Shown one piece after another: positions 24,343-35,357 of a stretch of 64,000 bases of DNA. Position 1 is the first letter of the stretch. Each line of letters opens with the position of its first letter. The notes beneath the pieces were generated by a model that was not told the DNA's origin, searched no databases, and saw only the letters and a list, made by a program, of their open reading frames with translations. The DNA is from Paraescarpia echinospica (lineage: Eukaryota; Annelida; Polychaeta; Sabellida; Siboglinidae), in assembly GCA_020002185.1 (NCBI GenBank), contig CM034534.1:66937821-67001820 (forward strand), read 5' to 3'. A program made the position numbers and the translations under genes.

Positions 24343-24451
24343 CTCCAACTGCCTGAGAACTGGTTTGGGAATCTTCCTGTATCTCCCGATACTCCTCCAG
24401 ACCTCATGGTCAGGTCGTTGCTGCTGTCACCGTCGTACAGACCACACAGAC
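24343..24451 (-). CDS. Exon B11b: vWD C-terminal part, second piece
   Basis: A 109-nt exon, phase 1 to 2. It encodes LCGLYDGDSSNDLTMRSGGV, then NQFSGSWR, the closing vWD signature. With B11a it totals 209 nt against 212 for A11. Its first 27 bases and its acceptor form part of the 71-bp repeat unit that fills the upstream intron. Confidence 0.88.
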
Positions 24452-25270
24452 CTACGACAGAACACACACTATCAGACGGACTCTTTCACTCATTCTGTCA
24501 CCGTCGTACAGACCACACAGACCTACGACAGAACACACACAATCAGACGGACTCTTTCACTCATTCTGTCACCATCATACAGACCACACAGACCTACGAC
24601 AGAACACACACTATCAGACGGACTCTTTCACTCATTCTGTCACCATCGTACAGACCACACAGACCTACGACAGAACACACACAATCAGACGGACTCTTTC
24701 ACTCATTCTGTCACCATCATAGAGACCACACAGACCTACGACAGAACACACATAATCAGACGGACTCTTTCACTCATTCTGTCACCATCGTACAGACCAC
24801 ACAGACCTACGACAGAACACACATAATCAGACGGACTCTTTCACTCATTCTGTCACCATCATACAGACCACACAGACCTACGACAGAACACACACAATCA
24901 GACGGACTCTTTCACTCATTCTGTCACCATCGTACAGACCACACAGACCTACGACAGAACACACACAATCAGACGGACTCTTTCACTCATTCTGTCACCA
25001 TCGTACAGATCACATAGACCTACGACAGAACACACACTATCAGACGGACTCTTTCACTCATTCTGTCACCATCGTACAGATCACATAGACCTACGACAGA
25101 ACACACACAATCAGACGGACTCTTTCACTCATTCTGTCACCATCGTACAGATCACATAGACCTACGACAGAACACACACAATCAGCAGACTCATTCTGAC
25201 ACCACTGTAGAGACCATACAGACCTACGACAGAACACTTCACTCATTCTGTCATAGAGACCACACAGACC
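24425..25270. repeat. 71-bp minisatellite spanning the B11b acceptor
   Basis: About 11.5 units of 71 bp (ctacgacagaacacacacaa + tcagacggactctttcactc + attctgtcaccatcgtacag + accacacagac). Every unit includes the acceptor (minus strand CTGTCGTAG) and about 27 bases of exon B11b, so about eleven ghost copies of the exon start lie in the intron. The 25200-25270 end is degenerate. Confidence 0.94.
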
Positions 25271-25287
25271 TATGACAGAACACACTT

Positions 25288-25460
25288 CATCAGTCTTTCC
25301 CTCTCTCTTGCCCCCCTCTCTCCACTCTCTCCCTCTCTTGTCCCCTCTCACCCTCCCTCTCTCTTTCTCCCATCTCTCTCCCCCTTTCTTTCCCCCTCTT
25401 GCCCCCTTTCTCTCGCCATCACTTTCACCCCCCCTCTTCCCCTCTCTCCCCTCTCTCACT
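25288..25460. repeat. CT-rich low-complexity tract
   Basis: A pyrimidine-rich run (ctctctccc-like) that ends about 20 bases from exon B11a. On the gene's own strand it is GA-rich, so it is not a polypyrimidine tract for splicing. Confidence 0.9.
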
Positions 25461-25482
25461 TAGACGACTAGACCTGGCTTAC

Positions 25483-25582
25483 CTTCAGTCTGCTTGTAGT
25501 CAACAGTAGATGCTGTCATTTGCACATTCAAGTAGTAGCTGATGGCTTCCACCGTAACCACGGCCCCTGTTGGCAAGTACAC
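25483..25582 (-). CDS. Exon B11a: vWD C-terminal part, first piece
   Basis: A 100-nt exon, phase 0 to 1, encoding VYLPTGAVVTVEAISYYLNV, then TASTVDYKQTE. It matches the first half of A11. The following intron interrupts the codon of the glycine in GLCG and is not present in A11. That intron contains a 71-bp tandem array. Confidence 0.88.
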
Positions 25583-25618
25583 CTGTACACAAGTAACAAC
25601 CATTGTCACATGTCAGTA

Positions 25619-25809
25619 TACAGTCAAACCCCACTTTACGGCCACCTCGGTATTACAGCCACCTCGTAATTAAGGTCACCTTAGGATAGTCCTAAATTAT
25701 TTATGTAGCAGTAAAGTATAGAAAATTAGACCCGCTAATACGGCCACCTGTCTATTCGGGTCACTTATGCCCAGTGCAGAGGCTGACCTTAATAGGGAGG
25801 TCCACTGTA
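25619..25809 (+). mobile_element. Pogo/Tigger-like MITE, copy 1
   Basis: A 191-bp element. The left end tacagtcaaaccccacttta and right end ggtccactgta form terminal inverted repeats (tacagt-g/c-aacc). It has internal gccacctcggtattacagcc and lies in the B10-B11a intron. TA ends fit the Tc1/mariner-pogo superfamily. Confidence 0.75.
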
Positions 25810-25819
25810 CTTAAACAAA

Positions 25820-26332
25820 CTGTCAGTCCAATGCATTCCCATGTGACGGTGTACACTTACAAACCATAAAAACTCACCATATTGGGCCTGAGTAGTATGT
25901 TCATTAGGAACAGATTTAAATTTGCATTATGGTTATGTTTCACTGTGAAGAAATAAATACGTATATGTAAATATATATTTAGCCATACACCTGTTTGTAT
26001 ATCAGTGTTTTATAAGTCATTCTGGAATTAAGAATAAATGGAATGATCTTCAATGGATCCAAAAGGCAAGAGTACCACACAATACAGTAATAACTAAAGT
26101 AAATAAAATAAATTAACAACTACAGTTAGTACAATTAATAAAATTGCATTTTATAAAATCATATATTTCAAATCAAATAATTAAATGAATTAAGAGTTTA
26201 ATTAATTATTAAAATAGTAGTTTTTGCAACCTAGAAAATCCCCCAACAAATTTGATACAAAAAACTGGGTCATAGTGTGTACAACAACTGGTCCTAAATA
26301 GTTAGTTCAGGAGCAAATTGGTGGAAACGTAC
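25820..26332. other. B10-B11a intron, unique AT-rich part
   Basis: No gene or array is seen. Confidence 0.6.
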
Positions 26333-26545
26333 ATCAAACTTCTTGCCACCTCGGTGCTGGACAATCTTAGTGCCCGGTGTCAACTCTCCATTGAGGTACA
26401 AGTCAATGGTGAGACCTCGCTTTGCCACCACTTTAGGTCCACCCCCATCAATCAGGATCACATCATCACCAGACTTGATCGCCACAGCCGAGTTGCAAGC
26501 GGCACCAGGGTTCCTTGGGTTACACCTTCGTTGGAATGTGTGCAC
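26333..26545 (-). CDS. Exon B10: vWD domain core
   Basis: A 213-nt phase 0 exon, same length as A10. It encodes VHTFQRRCNPRNPGAACNSA, then VAIKSGDDVILIDGGG, LYLNGELTPGTKIVQ and KKFD. SGDDVILI is the vWD core strand. Donor GTACGT. Confidence 0.93.
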
Positions 26546-26619
26546 CTAAATGAGAGCATGCACGCATGATAATAGTATATAAATAAAGTAAAAAAGGTAA
26601 GTTCTTATACAGTACAGTA

Positions 26620-26755
26620 TCCAGTCCTTAGTCTGCTCAAAGCACTCTACACTTTACTCCCTGGCAAACCTGTTCAATCGAACACCACCTCAATTTATCT
26701 GGGAAGCATTCAGCAACACTGCAGTTATGGCACAAAGACTATTCAAGTATAATAT
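26620..26755. repeat. Dispersed repeat, copy 2
   Basis: It is related to 8830-8975 through gcattcagc-acactgcagt and gcacaaagacta. It lies in the B9-B10 intron; the rest of that intron to 27216 is AT-rich without recognisable features. Confidence 0.45.
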
Positions 26756-27216
26756 TTCTATAGTGATTAGTTTTTTATTATATTATTAATTATTATTAGT
26801 TGTTTGGTATAACGTTAAGACCAGATAAAGAAAAAAAAATTAATTGGATCAATATATATATCTATATATAAATGTATGTATGCATTGTTAAAAAAATTGA
26901 ATGGCCACACTGAAACTTAATATAAATTATATATCAAACATATTTTGTTCTTATAATTTGTTTAATGCAATAAGAAACATTTCCATAAACATTGTAAAAT
27001 GGTAGATTAACATAAAACAAAGGTATCACTTTTGGTAAATAAAAAAATCACTGAATTCACATACAAACATTAAACATGCACATAACTGTAAAAAATTGGT
27101 ATAACAGCCAATGTTTTGGAATATAATTTGTTTAACCAGATAACGTTAATTATTGTTAACGTAATATATACATGCTTTTTATAGACTTAACCACAACCGA
27201 CTCCAGCATAACTTAC

Positions 27217-27280
27217 AGCATATGGCAGAGTCTTATGGCGGTAGAAAATGAATTCACCTTCCAGGAAAACATCAAACTTC
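27217..27280 (-). CDS. Exon B9: vWD domain, second exon
   Basis: A 64-nt exon, phase 2 to 0, encoding KFDVFLEGEFIFYRHKTLPY. It has the same length, phase and LEGE/YRH/LP residues as A9. Acceptor TTTTTCAG, donor GTAAGT. Confidence 0.88.
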
Positions 27281-28390
27281 CTGAAAAACACAGTGATCAC
27301 ATGAAAACATGGAATTGCAACAAAACATGATGACAAACAGCTTTCTCAGGGAATCTGAGAATACGAGTACCAAGTTTGTTTTACAAAAATTTACTTTAGT
27401 CTTCTTCATCATTTAGTCACCTGTACATAAACAATACCAACTGCCTCCAAATAATGGCTACTGCCGCTCGTGAAAAACCATGGTTTTATTCTGGACATCT
27501 CAGACTTCCAGAAATCATCCTGCATAAAAAAGTAAGCACGAGGTGCTTGCATTGTTTAATGATGAATGTTCACGTACCAGTATAACTCCCAAGACAAACA
27601 ATGCAACTGCTGTTATGTCATTACAAAACAGAAAAACTACAAAAAATTCAATGGTAAAATATGTTACATTAAAAATTATGCTGCGGATATTTATTAATTT
27701 GATTTTTTTCAGTGCAGGGCCCCCGTATACCCATAAACCACAAGCCAGTAATCACTGCACAATGTTATTACTCACTTCTTGTCAAATGAGTCAAAGTGCG
27801 GATCAGATACACCTGAACAAATGGCCAATTTGCCCTCAGAATCTTTGATATTCACCTGTTGACAAATAATTAAACATTTCATGGTGAATTGTTACATACT
27901 GTTGTAATCTTTTATAACTATAATAATGTAAATGATACTAAATCAAAGTAAACACAATAACTAATTACACATTGTAACATCTTTGTAAACCTATGTAAAT
28001 AACTGTAACAAATGTGTGTGTAGATGCAAATACAAATTTGCGGGGACCAGTAAATAAAAATTAGCTATGCATATAATTGTGTACTGTCAGTGTAAATTGA
28101 AACATAACAATGATTGATATTATTGGCACAACTGGTAGTGAAACAAATCAAATGGATCAGCATTAATGAAATAAATGATTTAAATGACACAGGCATGTCA
28201 TTGAAAAAACGCTAAACAATGGCTGTGATTGACATGAATGGCTTCCACGCACGCCGTTCGCGCGCAAAAATGCATACGTTGGAAAAATTCAAGAGCGGCA
28301 ACAAATTATTTCTGGCTAGGGGCCTGGTGTATTAATATATATGTAGGTTACAATCAGATCACCTGTGCATGAATAAGACGTAATACTGAC
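27281..28390. other. Introns around B8, no arrays
   Basis: Apart from exon B8, this is AT-rich intron. A plus-strand ORF at 27543-27848 runs antisense across B8 and has no recognisable motif. Confidence 0.6.
27776..27855 (-). CDS. Exon B8: start of vWD domain
   Basis: An 80-nt exon, phase 0 to 2, encoding VNIKDSEGKLAICSGVSDPH, then FDSFDKK. It is the counterpart of A8 with the vWD DPH signature. Acceptor CAACAG, donor GTGAGT. Confidence 0.9.
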
Positions 28391-28801
28391 CGTGGCAGTC
28401 ACCAGCTGTTTCTCGTACTTGAGCTCCTGTGCGACGTAGTGGCGCTGGAACAGCCTGAGGGTTCTCACAACCGACCTACTCTCTCGCCTCATGTCCACCT
28501 TCGCATGCACCGGGATCCTCAGGGTCTCCCCTAACCCCTTCACCGTGATCGGGACCCCGCAGAACGCCCCAACAGCTGCGCCCTCCCAGCCAAGCACCCC
28601 TTGAGGGAGCTTGTACTTTGTGTCGTCGCTGTGGCAGGTAAAGTCGGACTTCGACGGGGTGAAGTACCCCTCGACCCTAACGTCGCAGTCAGGGCCCAGG
28701 TCACTCAGGGAGCAGAGGAGGGAAGGGGGCAGACCGGAGTAGACGGAGATGTAGCGGGGGTCACCACCCTCTCTCACGGTGAACTCTGACTCGGTGATCA
28801 C
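28391..28801 (-). CDS. Exon B7: EGG-type beta domain before vWD
   Basis: A 411-nt phase 0 exon corresponding to A7. It encodes VITESEFTVREGGDPRYISV, GLPPSLLC, CDVRVEGYFTPSKSDFTCHS, AFCGVPITVKG, LRIPVHAKVDMRRESR and LVTATV. The EGG-x3-Y-x-V start is clearer than in A7. This exon is strikingly GC-rich against its AT-rich introns. The donor is GTCAGT. Confidence 0.9.
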
Positions 28802-28990
28802 CTGAATGCAGAAGTAACAGGGTTTGTTTGGGGGAATTCTGAGACAGTCTCAAGCAACCAATCAGTCATGATCCTGAATCGCCTGAGAGATAAGCTGAAC
28901 TTTAGCAACTCATGTGGTGTCATCAATATTGTGTTTCGTGACGTTTTAAAGCGTGTGTTTTTTCTGTACACTAGGGGTATTTGTTGTATG

Positions 28991-29788
28991 CAGACCTGCC
29001 TACCCCAAAAACTTCCTGTTAGTAATCCATGCTCCCATTTACACTGATTTTCAGGAATATAGGCTTCCTGTCAGTAATTGTTCAGAACCATGTCAGATAT
29101 TGTCACGGGGGGGTAGGGACGGCAAAACCATTATGTTACGCTAGTCATCGACATCGCCTAGACTCTAGTGACAGTGACTAGTCTACTCAACTCTAGTATA
29201 TAAGCCTATCCCTGTATTATAGGCTGTAAATGATAGACGGGGGGGGGGTAGGGAGGGCAAAACCATTACGTTACGCTAGTCATCAACATCGCCTAGACTC
29301 TGTCTCTAGTGACTGTATGATAGGCTGTAAATGATAGACTAAACTCAATAAATACACTAACTTAGTCTTAGTACAGTCAGTTGGCCTAACACTACAAGTA
29401 CAACACTCACAAAATTTTTGCATTACACGTTTATTTTTGGTTGGCGGTGGCGTCGTTTCGCTGTCAGGAAGCTGGAAGCTCGACATCATTGCCCTATTTC
29501 GTGCCGCGTGACTTCATTTTGTTTGATCGCGGAAATGTGAATTTGTCATAACGCTGTTTCCTATTGGTTAGATTACGACCAGAGTCAGCGAATGAAAAAC
29601 CATGTCACAACATGCTGCATACATATGCTGCCACCTGTTGAATATAGTGGAACCTAAATTTGAGGAGCACGGAAGTGATTGGCGAACATGGTGACAGTCC
29701 GTAATATTTTCATCCCTCGCCGTAATACCGTAATTTGAGGTGACTTTCCGGAATGATTCCGGACAATCCGGAATGGTAGGCAGGTCTG
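28991..29788. mobile_element. Non-autonomous DNA element with 14-bp TIR
   Basis: The left end cagacctgcctacc and right end ggtaggcaggtctg are perfect inverted repeats. The flanking hexamer tgtatg is present on both sides, an apparent 6-bp target-site duplication. Inside, a ~95-130-bp segment is duplicated in tandem (29105-29237 and 29243-29335: gggtagggacggcaaaacca, cgctagtcatc, cgcctagactc). No transposase ORF is visible. It lies in the B6-B7 intron. The superfamily is undetermined; 6-bp duplications are reported for IS3EU and Dada types. Confidence 0.75.
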
Positions 29789-29885
29789 TGTATGGCTAAA
29801 TAGTGGAAGTTTTTCAGTTACAGCAGTTTGAAAACATACCTGAGTGCATTTTAGGAGTGCATTTGGGGGGTTGGGTTGGGCTTAA

Positions 29886-31425
29886 CTATGGTAGTAACAA
29901 TGGCAGTAACAATGGTAGTAACAATGGTAGTAACAATGGTAGTAACTATGGTAGTAACAATGGTAGTAACAATGGCAGTAACAATGGTAGCAACAATGGT
30001 AGTAACTATGGTAGTAACTATGGTAGTAACAATGGCAGTAACAATGGCAGTAACAATGGTAGTAACTATGGTTGTAACAATGGTAGTAACAATGGTAGTA
30101 ACAATGGTAGCAACAATGGTAGCAACAATGGTAGTAACTATGGTAGTAACAATGGCAGTAACAATGGCAGTAACAATGGTAGTAACTATGGTAGTAACAA
30201 TGGTAGTATCAATGGCAGTAACAATGGTAGTAACAACGGTAGTAACAACGGTAGTAACAATGGTAGTAACAATGGTAGTAACAATGGCAGTAACAATGGC
30301 AGTAACAATGGTAGTAACAATAGCAGTAACAATGGCAGTAACAATGGCAGTAACTATGGTAGTAACTATGGTAATAACAATGGTAGTAACAATGGTAGTA
30401 ACAATAGCAGTAACAATGATAATAACTATGGTAGTAACAATGGCAGTAACAATGGTAGCAACAATGGTAGTAACTATGGTACTAACAATGGTAGTAACAA
30501 TGGCAGTAACAATGGTAGTAACTATGGTAGTAACAATGGTAGTAACTATGGTAGTAACAACGGTAGTAACAACGGTAGTAACAATGGTAGTAACAACGGT
30601 AGTAACTATGGTAGTAACAATGGCAGTAGCAATGGTAGTAACAATGGCAGTAACAATGGTAGTAACTATGGTAGTAACAATGGCAGTAACAATGGTAGCA
30701 ACAATGGTAGTAACTATGGCAGTAACAATGGCAGTAACAATGGCAGTAACAATGGTAGTAACTATGTTAGTAACAATGGTAGTAACAATGGCAGTAACAA
30801 TGGTAGCAACAATGGTAGTAACTATGGTAGTAACAACGGTATTAACAATGGTAGTAACAATGGTAGTAACAATGGCAGTAACAATGGTAGTAACAATGGT
30901 AGTAACAATGGCAGTAACAATGGTAGTAACAATGGTAGTAACAATGGTAGTAACAATGGCAGTAACTATGGTAGTAACTATGGTAGTAACAATGGTAGTA
31001 ACAATAGCAGTAACAATGGTAATAACTATGGTAGTAACAATGGTAGTAACAATGGCAGTAACAATGGCAGTAACAATGGCAGTAACAATGGTAGTAGCTA
31101 TGGTAGTAACAATGGTAGTAACAATGGTAGTAACAATGGCAGTAACTATGGTAGTAACTATGGTAGTAACAATGGTAGTAACAATAGCAGTAACAATGGT
31201 AATAACTATGGTAGTAACAATGGTAGTAACAATGGCAGTAACAATGGTAGTAACAATGGTAGTAACAATAGCAGTAACAATGGCAGTAACAATGGTAGTA
31301 ACTATGGTAGTAACAATGGTAGTAACAATGGCAGTAACAATGGTAGCAACAATGGTAGTAACTATGGTAGTAACAACGGTAGTAACAACGGTAGTAAGAA
31401 TGGCAGTAACAATGGTAGTAACAAT
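29886..31425. repeat. 12-bp minisatellite, about 128 copies
   Basis: The unit is ggtagtaacaat with ggcagtaacaat, ggtagtaactat and ggtagtaacaac variants. The unit length is a multiple of three, so two plus-strand frames stay open for over 500 codons (a GSNN repeat and an MVVT repeat). It lies in the B6-B7 intron, antisense to the gene, and is not coding. Confidence 0.95.
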
Positions 31426-31440
31426 GACATCAAGTATTAA

Positions 31441-31775
31441 TATTCTGTGATCACTATTAAAGGGAGGTTGTCTGTTCCATTATTAGCAGGAAGTTAACAG
31501 AATTGGTTGTACTTCACTTAACTTGTGGTCTGGTATGTGGGAACCAGGAACTTTAAAGGTATTTTTGGGTAAGATACAGTCAATTATGGGAAATAATTGC
31601 TCTTCGGTACTTCAATGTTGTGTTTACATCTCGTGCGCACTACTTCCAAATTGAAAACACTATTTCAGGCTTGTTACATTTGACAGGCAGTACACCTTCA
31701 ACACATGTATTCTAGTATTAAGAACATTATATAAATAAATGATGATAAATGAGGAACATGTACCTTTAATGCATG
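31441..31775. repeat. Dispersed repeats shared with 38.2 and 16.3 kb
   Basis: 31481-31565 (attattagcaggaagttaac, gtgggaaccaggaactttaa) resembles 38278-38395 (attattagcaggaagttgac, gtgggaaccagccaacttta). 31625-31775 resembles 16290-16440. These may be parts of one or two mobile families. Confidence 0.55.
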
Positions 31776-31779
31776 CTAC

Positions 31780-31935
31780 CTGATTCCAAATAACAACCAC
31801 CAACAAAGCCTCATGCTACCTGATTCCAAATAACAACCACCAACAAAGCCTCATGCTACCTGATTCCAAATAACAACCACCAACAAAGCCTCATGCTACC
31901 TGATTCCAAATAACAACCACCAACAAAGCCTCATA
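31780..31935. repeat. 40-bp repeat, four copies
   Basis: Four nearly identical 40-bp units (catgctacctgattccaaat + aacaaccaccaacaaagcct). Confidence 0.93.
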
Positions 31936-32111
31936 GTTTTATTCCTTAGCAGGGTCAATATACAGTACACATCTAATGAGAAACGCAAATTATATTTCAA
32001 AGACAAAGTTAATTTATCCTTTATAAAATGAATATAACTGCAATTCTGTTTCAATAGTTTTCAGCAAGTTCAAAAAACAATTAAAATGTTGATTTTGCCA
32101 CTGACCAGCTA

Positions 32112-32187
32112 ACCGTGACGTCCGACCTGACAATGTCATGTGATACCTACCGTGACCTCCGACCTGACAATGTAACTTGGCTTGCCA
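32112..32187. repeat. 37-bp duplication spanning the B6 donor
   Basis: Two units starting ccgtgacgtccgacctgaca and ccgtgacctccgacctgaca. The right unit is the 3' end of exon B6 with its donor; the left unit is an intronic copy whose donor equivalent reads GGTTAG. Confidence 0.85.
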
Positions 32188-32243
32188 CATCCCATGTTCG
32201 TGTCACATTTGCCTTTCTCACATACGGCAACTTCACAGGAAAT
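32151..32243 (-). CDS. Exon B6: small Cys-rich link
   Basis: A 93-nt phase 0 exon, not visible as a long ORF. It encodes ISCEVAVCEKGKCDTNMGCG and a short tail. The Cys spacing parallels A6. Acceptor GTTGTAG, donor GTAGGT. The last ~25 exon bases and the donor G are repeated 37 bp further into the intron (32112-32148). Confidence 0.85.
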
Positions 32244-32843
32244 CTACAACGAACGTACAACACTTAACAACAAAGTTCCCTATGGCCCTTACTTAGTTCC
32301 ACAAAGGAACACATCTGAAGGGGAATGAAAAATAAAAAAAAAAATGATCTACTGATATCTTATATAATATGATAGGTGAAAAATAGATCAATATTTATTA
32401 GGATGTGTAAAAAATTGTAGAAAAACTACTAAAGTACCTGTGTTTAAATAGGCACTCAACTGCTATTCAACTTTTTTTACATTTGTATGTGTACATCAAT
32501 CCCATTTCATTCAAAATAAATGTGTTTCAACTATGAAGTTAGTTAAATAATTTAGCTAATACTTTAGTTAAATCAGTTAAAGTTAAATAACTTATAATAA
32601 GTTAAATCATCTCTCAAATCACAAATCATCTCAGCTTCCCTCAGGGTCAGACTGGCAGAGAAGACTGACAAAGATGGAAGGAATGACGAACAGCTAATCA
32701 TTCAGTAGTATAATGGACGAGACATTACAAACAACAAATCCATTAAAATCCACTTACTTATAAGTCAACACTTTTGAGTGATCAAAGCATACATATATAT
32801 ATAAAATATTTTCACCTTATTAGAAACAGGTTCATTAACTCAC
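32244..32843. other. B5-B6 intron
   Basis: AT-rich intron with a run of ttaaataa/gttaaat words at 32530-32620. No gene or array. Confidence 0.6.
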
Positions 32844-33061
32844 CCCGTTCTTAATTCCCTCCAAGTCGACTGTCCAACTAGCCGAGGCAGTGTCGTTGGT
32901 GATGACCGCATCTGATTGGGCAACAATGTCTCCAGCATGCCATGTGACCTTGTACTCAAGATCTGATTCGTTCCTTACAGCGAAGTCACAAGTGAAGACA
33001 TGTTTGTCAAGGACCGACTCTTTATATAGGACCTTTGGTTTCGCTGTCAGTGTTTTGTAGG
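32844..33061 (-). CDS. Exon B5: beta-sandwich exon following LamG
   Basis: A 218-nt exon, phase 1 to 0. It encodes AKPKVLYKESVLDKHVFTCD, then EYKVTWHAGDIVAQSDAVIT and SWTVDLEGIKNG. It is 51 nt shorter than A5 but keeps the phases, the F-x-C-x-F core and the Y-V-W strand. Confidence 0.88.
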
Positions 33062-33527
33062 CTACGACAAGACAAATATATAACATTATACTCTTAACAT
33101 TTCAATCAGAAATTATATTTTAATTGTAGATACATTCATTACAATGTATGTTAATCTTTATCTAGAAGAGGAATGTTCATGTATGGCTATATATATACCT
33201 TAAGACATCACCAAACCTGGCAAGCAAATCTTGTCTGTGAATATTATTAGACAATTTAAAACCAAGTAAATTTTGATGTAAACAAAGTTTGTCACAAAAT
33301 GTAAACGTCAGTTGCAAATGTAGCTTTTCTTCTTAAGTAATTCCCATTATTATTTTTGTTATTATATAAGTAAACACAAGTAAAAAAGACCAACATTTTA
33401 GCTTGAAAGAAAGTGTGAAGCAATATCTTGAAGACCGAGAATGATGTCGAGAAAAGGTAAAGTAGGCAGAAAGGACCAAGTTACGTGGACACAAAGACTA
33501 CAAGTAAACACTGCACTTGACACTCAC
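33062..33527. other. B4-B5 intron
   Basis: AT-rich intron without recognisable repeat or gene. The short plus-strand ORF at 33441-33626 overlaps exon B4 in antisense. Confidence 0.6.
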
Positions 33528-34169
33528 ACAGGCTGCAGCTGGCCTTGCTGTCAACCTCAGACTGCACCAGAGCGTTGTGATGTATCTGTAGACACGCCAT
33601 GTCGCCATTGTACACATAATTCCTGAAGCCGCCAAGACGCACATTTCCTGCCGTCCCGAGAGGTTTGAGTTTCAGAGACGTTTCCTCCTTCTCGAGTTTC
33701 TTATTCACGTAAACTTGGGCTTTGCTGAATGCGTCCGAGTAGACCACCGCAACGTAGCTCCACTTTCCAACTTCCAGCGCCCCCGCGTTCGCTCGAATCT
33801 TAGTGACACGTGAAAACTTCCCACGCTGCACCAGGTGAAATTCGATAAGATTCGACTTAGTGATATAGATGGCGACACCACCCGCCAGAGACATGTATCG
33901 CAGTAGGCACTGCGTCTTTCCGAGTGCGACCGGTCGAACGTGCATCAGAATACTCAGATTGATTCCCGTGTCCAGGGCAGAATCGGCGTTCTTCAACTCT
34001 GCATAGCTATACTTTGACCCAGAGAAGTAGATGGCACCACCATCGCCGCCGTCCATCCCGGTGACGAAGCTCGTCTTCTTGAGTGTTGCGGAGATGCGTG
34101 GTGTACTTCCGATGGTGTTGCTTCCGCCGTGACAGTCGTCCAATGGGAATGTGTACTCAAATGTGGTCA
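33528..34169 (-). CDS. Exon B4: LamG-like domain
   Basis: A 642-nt exon, phase 1 to 1, exactly the length of A4. It encodes GAIYFSGSKYSYAELKNADS, NLSILMHVRP, GKWSYVAVVYSDAFSKAQVY, LGTAGNVRLGGF and NGDMACLQIHHNALVQSEVD, ending in a C-S-L tail. W-SYVAVVY and MACLQIHHNAL align with the A4 landmarks. Confidence 0.95.
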
Positions 34170-34510
34170 CTGAAACACACAATGTTAACTGAATTGGGGT
34201 GGTTCGTAGACTGATTTTTTTATTCATCCACAGCAGTGAGGATCTCAGGGGAGTGATATACATGACATTTTTCCTGGGCCATGCCAGTTAACTCGGCTAG
34301 TATAACATAAAATCACCGTTGTGCAATTAAGTTACAGCGCTAAAACTTGTTATGGTAATTCAAGAATCACATATATAGCTGTTGTTTTCCTGGCTGTGAT
34401 GAAATCTTACCGGTACAGATGGACCAATTCAATAGAGAACATCAAATTTGCCCAGCAAATGAATGATGTGTGTAAACCCTAGAGATAAATACAAGTGAAT
34501 GTGACCCGAC

Positions 34511-34625
34511 CTGTTCTGACAGACCAGGCTGTAGTGCTCTTCTTTGGGATGCACCAGTCGTCACTGTTGTTAGCGCTCATGATATATGCCGGGTAGCACA
34601 TGCCATCAATGACACACGCGTCACT
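34511..34625 (-). CDS. Exon B3: Cys-rich IDG-CY motif
   Basis: A 115-nt exon, phase 0 to 1, encoding SDACVIDGMCYPAYIMSANN, then DDWCIPKKSTTAWSVRTG. It corresponds to A3 and C3. The donor is GTCGGG, which is weak. The acceptor and the first ~22 exon bases are duplicated 35 bp upstream in the gene (34639-34670). Confidence 0.85.
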
Positions 34626-34670
34626 CTGTAACACACGCCATCAATGACACACGCGTCACTCTATAACGTT
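34604..34670. repeat. 35-bp duplication spanning the B3 acceptor
   Basis: catcaatgacacacgcgtca-ctct occurs at 34604 and again at 34639. The left copy is the start of exon B3 with acceptor GTTACAG; the right copy reads GTTATAG. Confidence 0.88.
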
Positions 34671-35357
34671 CCAACAGCAACACTTTTAGCAATCGAAACA
34701 GAACAATTCTATTTGTCCCTAACACAAAAGCTACGAATCAGAAGTGACACATCAACTTTCATACATTTAGCAGAGGGAACATTTGCCAGGAAACAGAGGT
34801 AAATTAATATCAACAGAATAACCTACTTTATCTGTGGAGTTATATTCACCAGAATGAATTATGGACAGACACAGGTATTTCTTGGCTATAAACATATGTC
34901 ATTGTCTCAGCTTGGGAACAAAGTTAGAAGCCAAAGTTAGGCTGGAACTATTAATTTATGTCTGACAAAGACAGATTCTGCCAAACTTAAACTGGACCAG
35001 ACACATCATTTACGCTGCTAGAACAATTCTTTAAAACAAACACTTTTGACTAACCTGCATAATAATATCATAACAACTGTGTTTATTAGGATAATCTATG
35101 TTTTCAGACCCTAAAAAGATACAAAAATAATTATTTTCTGTATCGTATGTTTTCAGACAGCTGAGAATTTAATAATTTTTAGATGTCCAAACACATACGA
35201 TCATTACAATACTCAATTTTGTTTAATCTCCATTGATATTGTAATAATAATAGTATATATTTTATTTCAGACAATCAAACAGTACATCCACATAACATGC
35301 ACAAATGCACATGGTTTTCATCGACTCGACAAAACTGAACATAGACATTCTACATAC
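34671..35357. other. B2-B3 intron
   Basis: AT-rich intron. The two phrases with gttttcagac at about 35100 and 35150 are weakly repeated. No gene. Confidence 0.55.

Noticed and set aside
29803..31450. Plus-strand ORFs of GSNN and MVVT repeats
   Set aside because: A 12-bp minisatellite antisense to the host gene gives two open frames at once. No splice or codon-use support.
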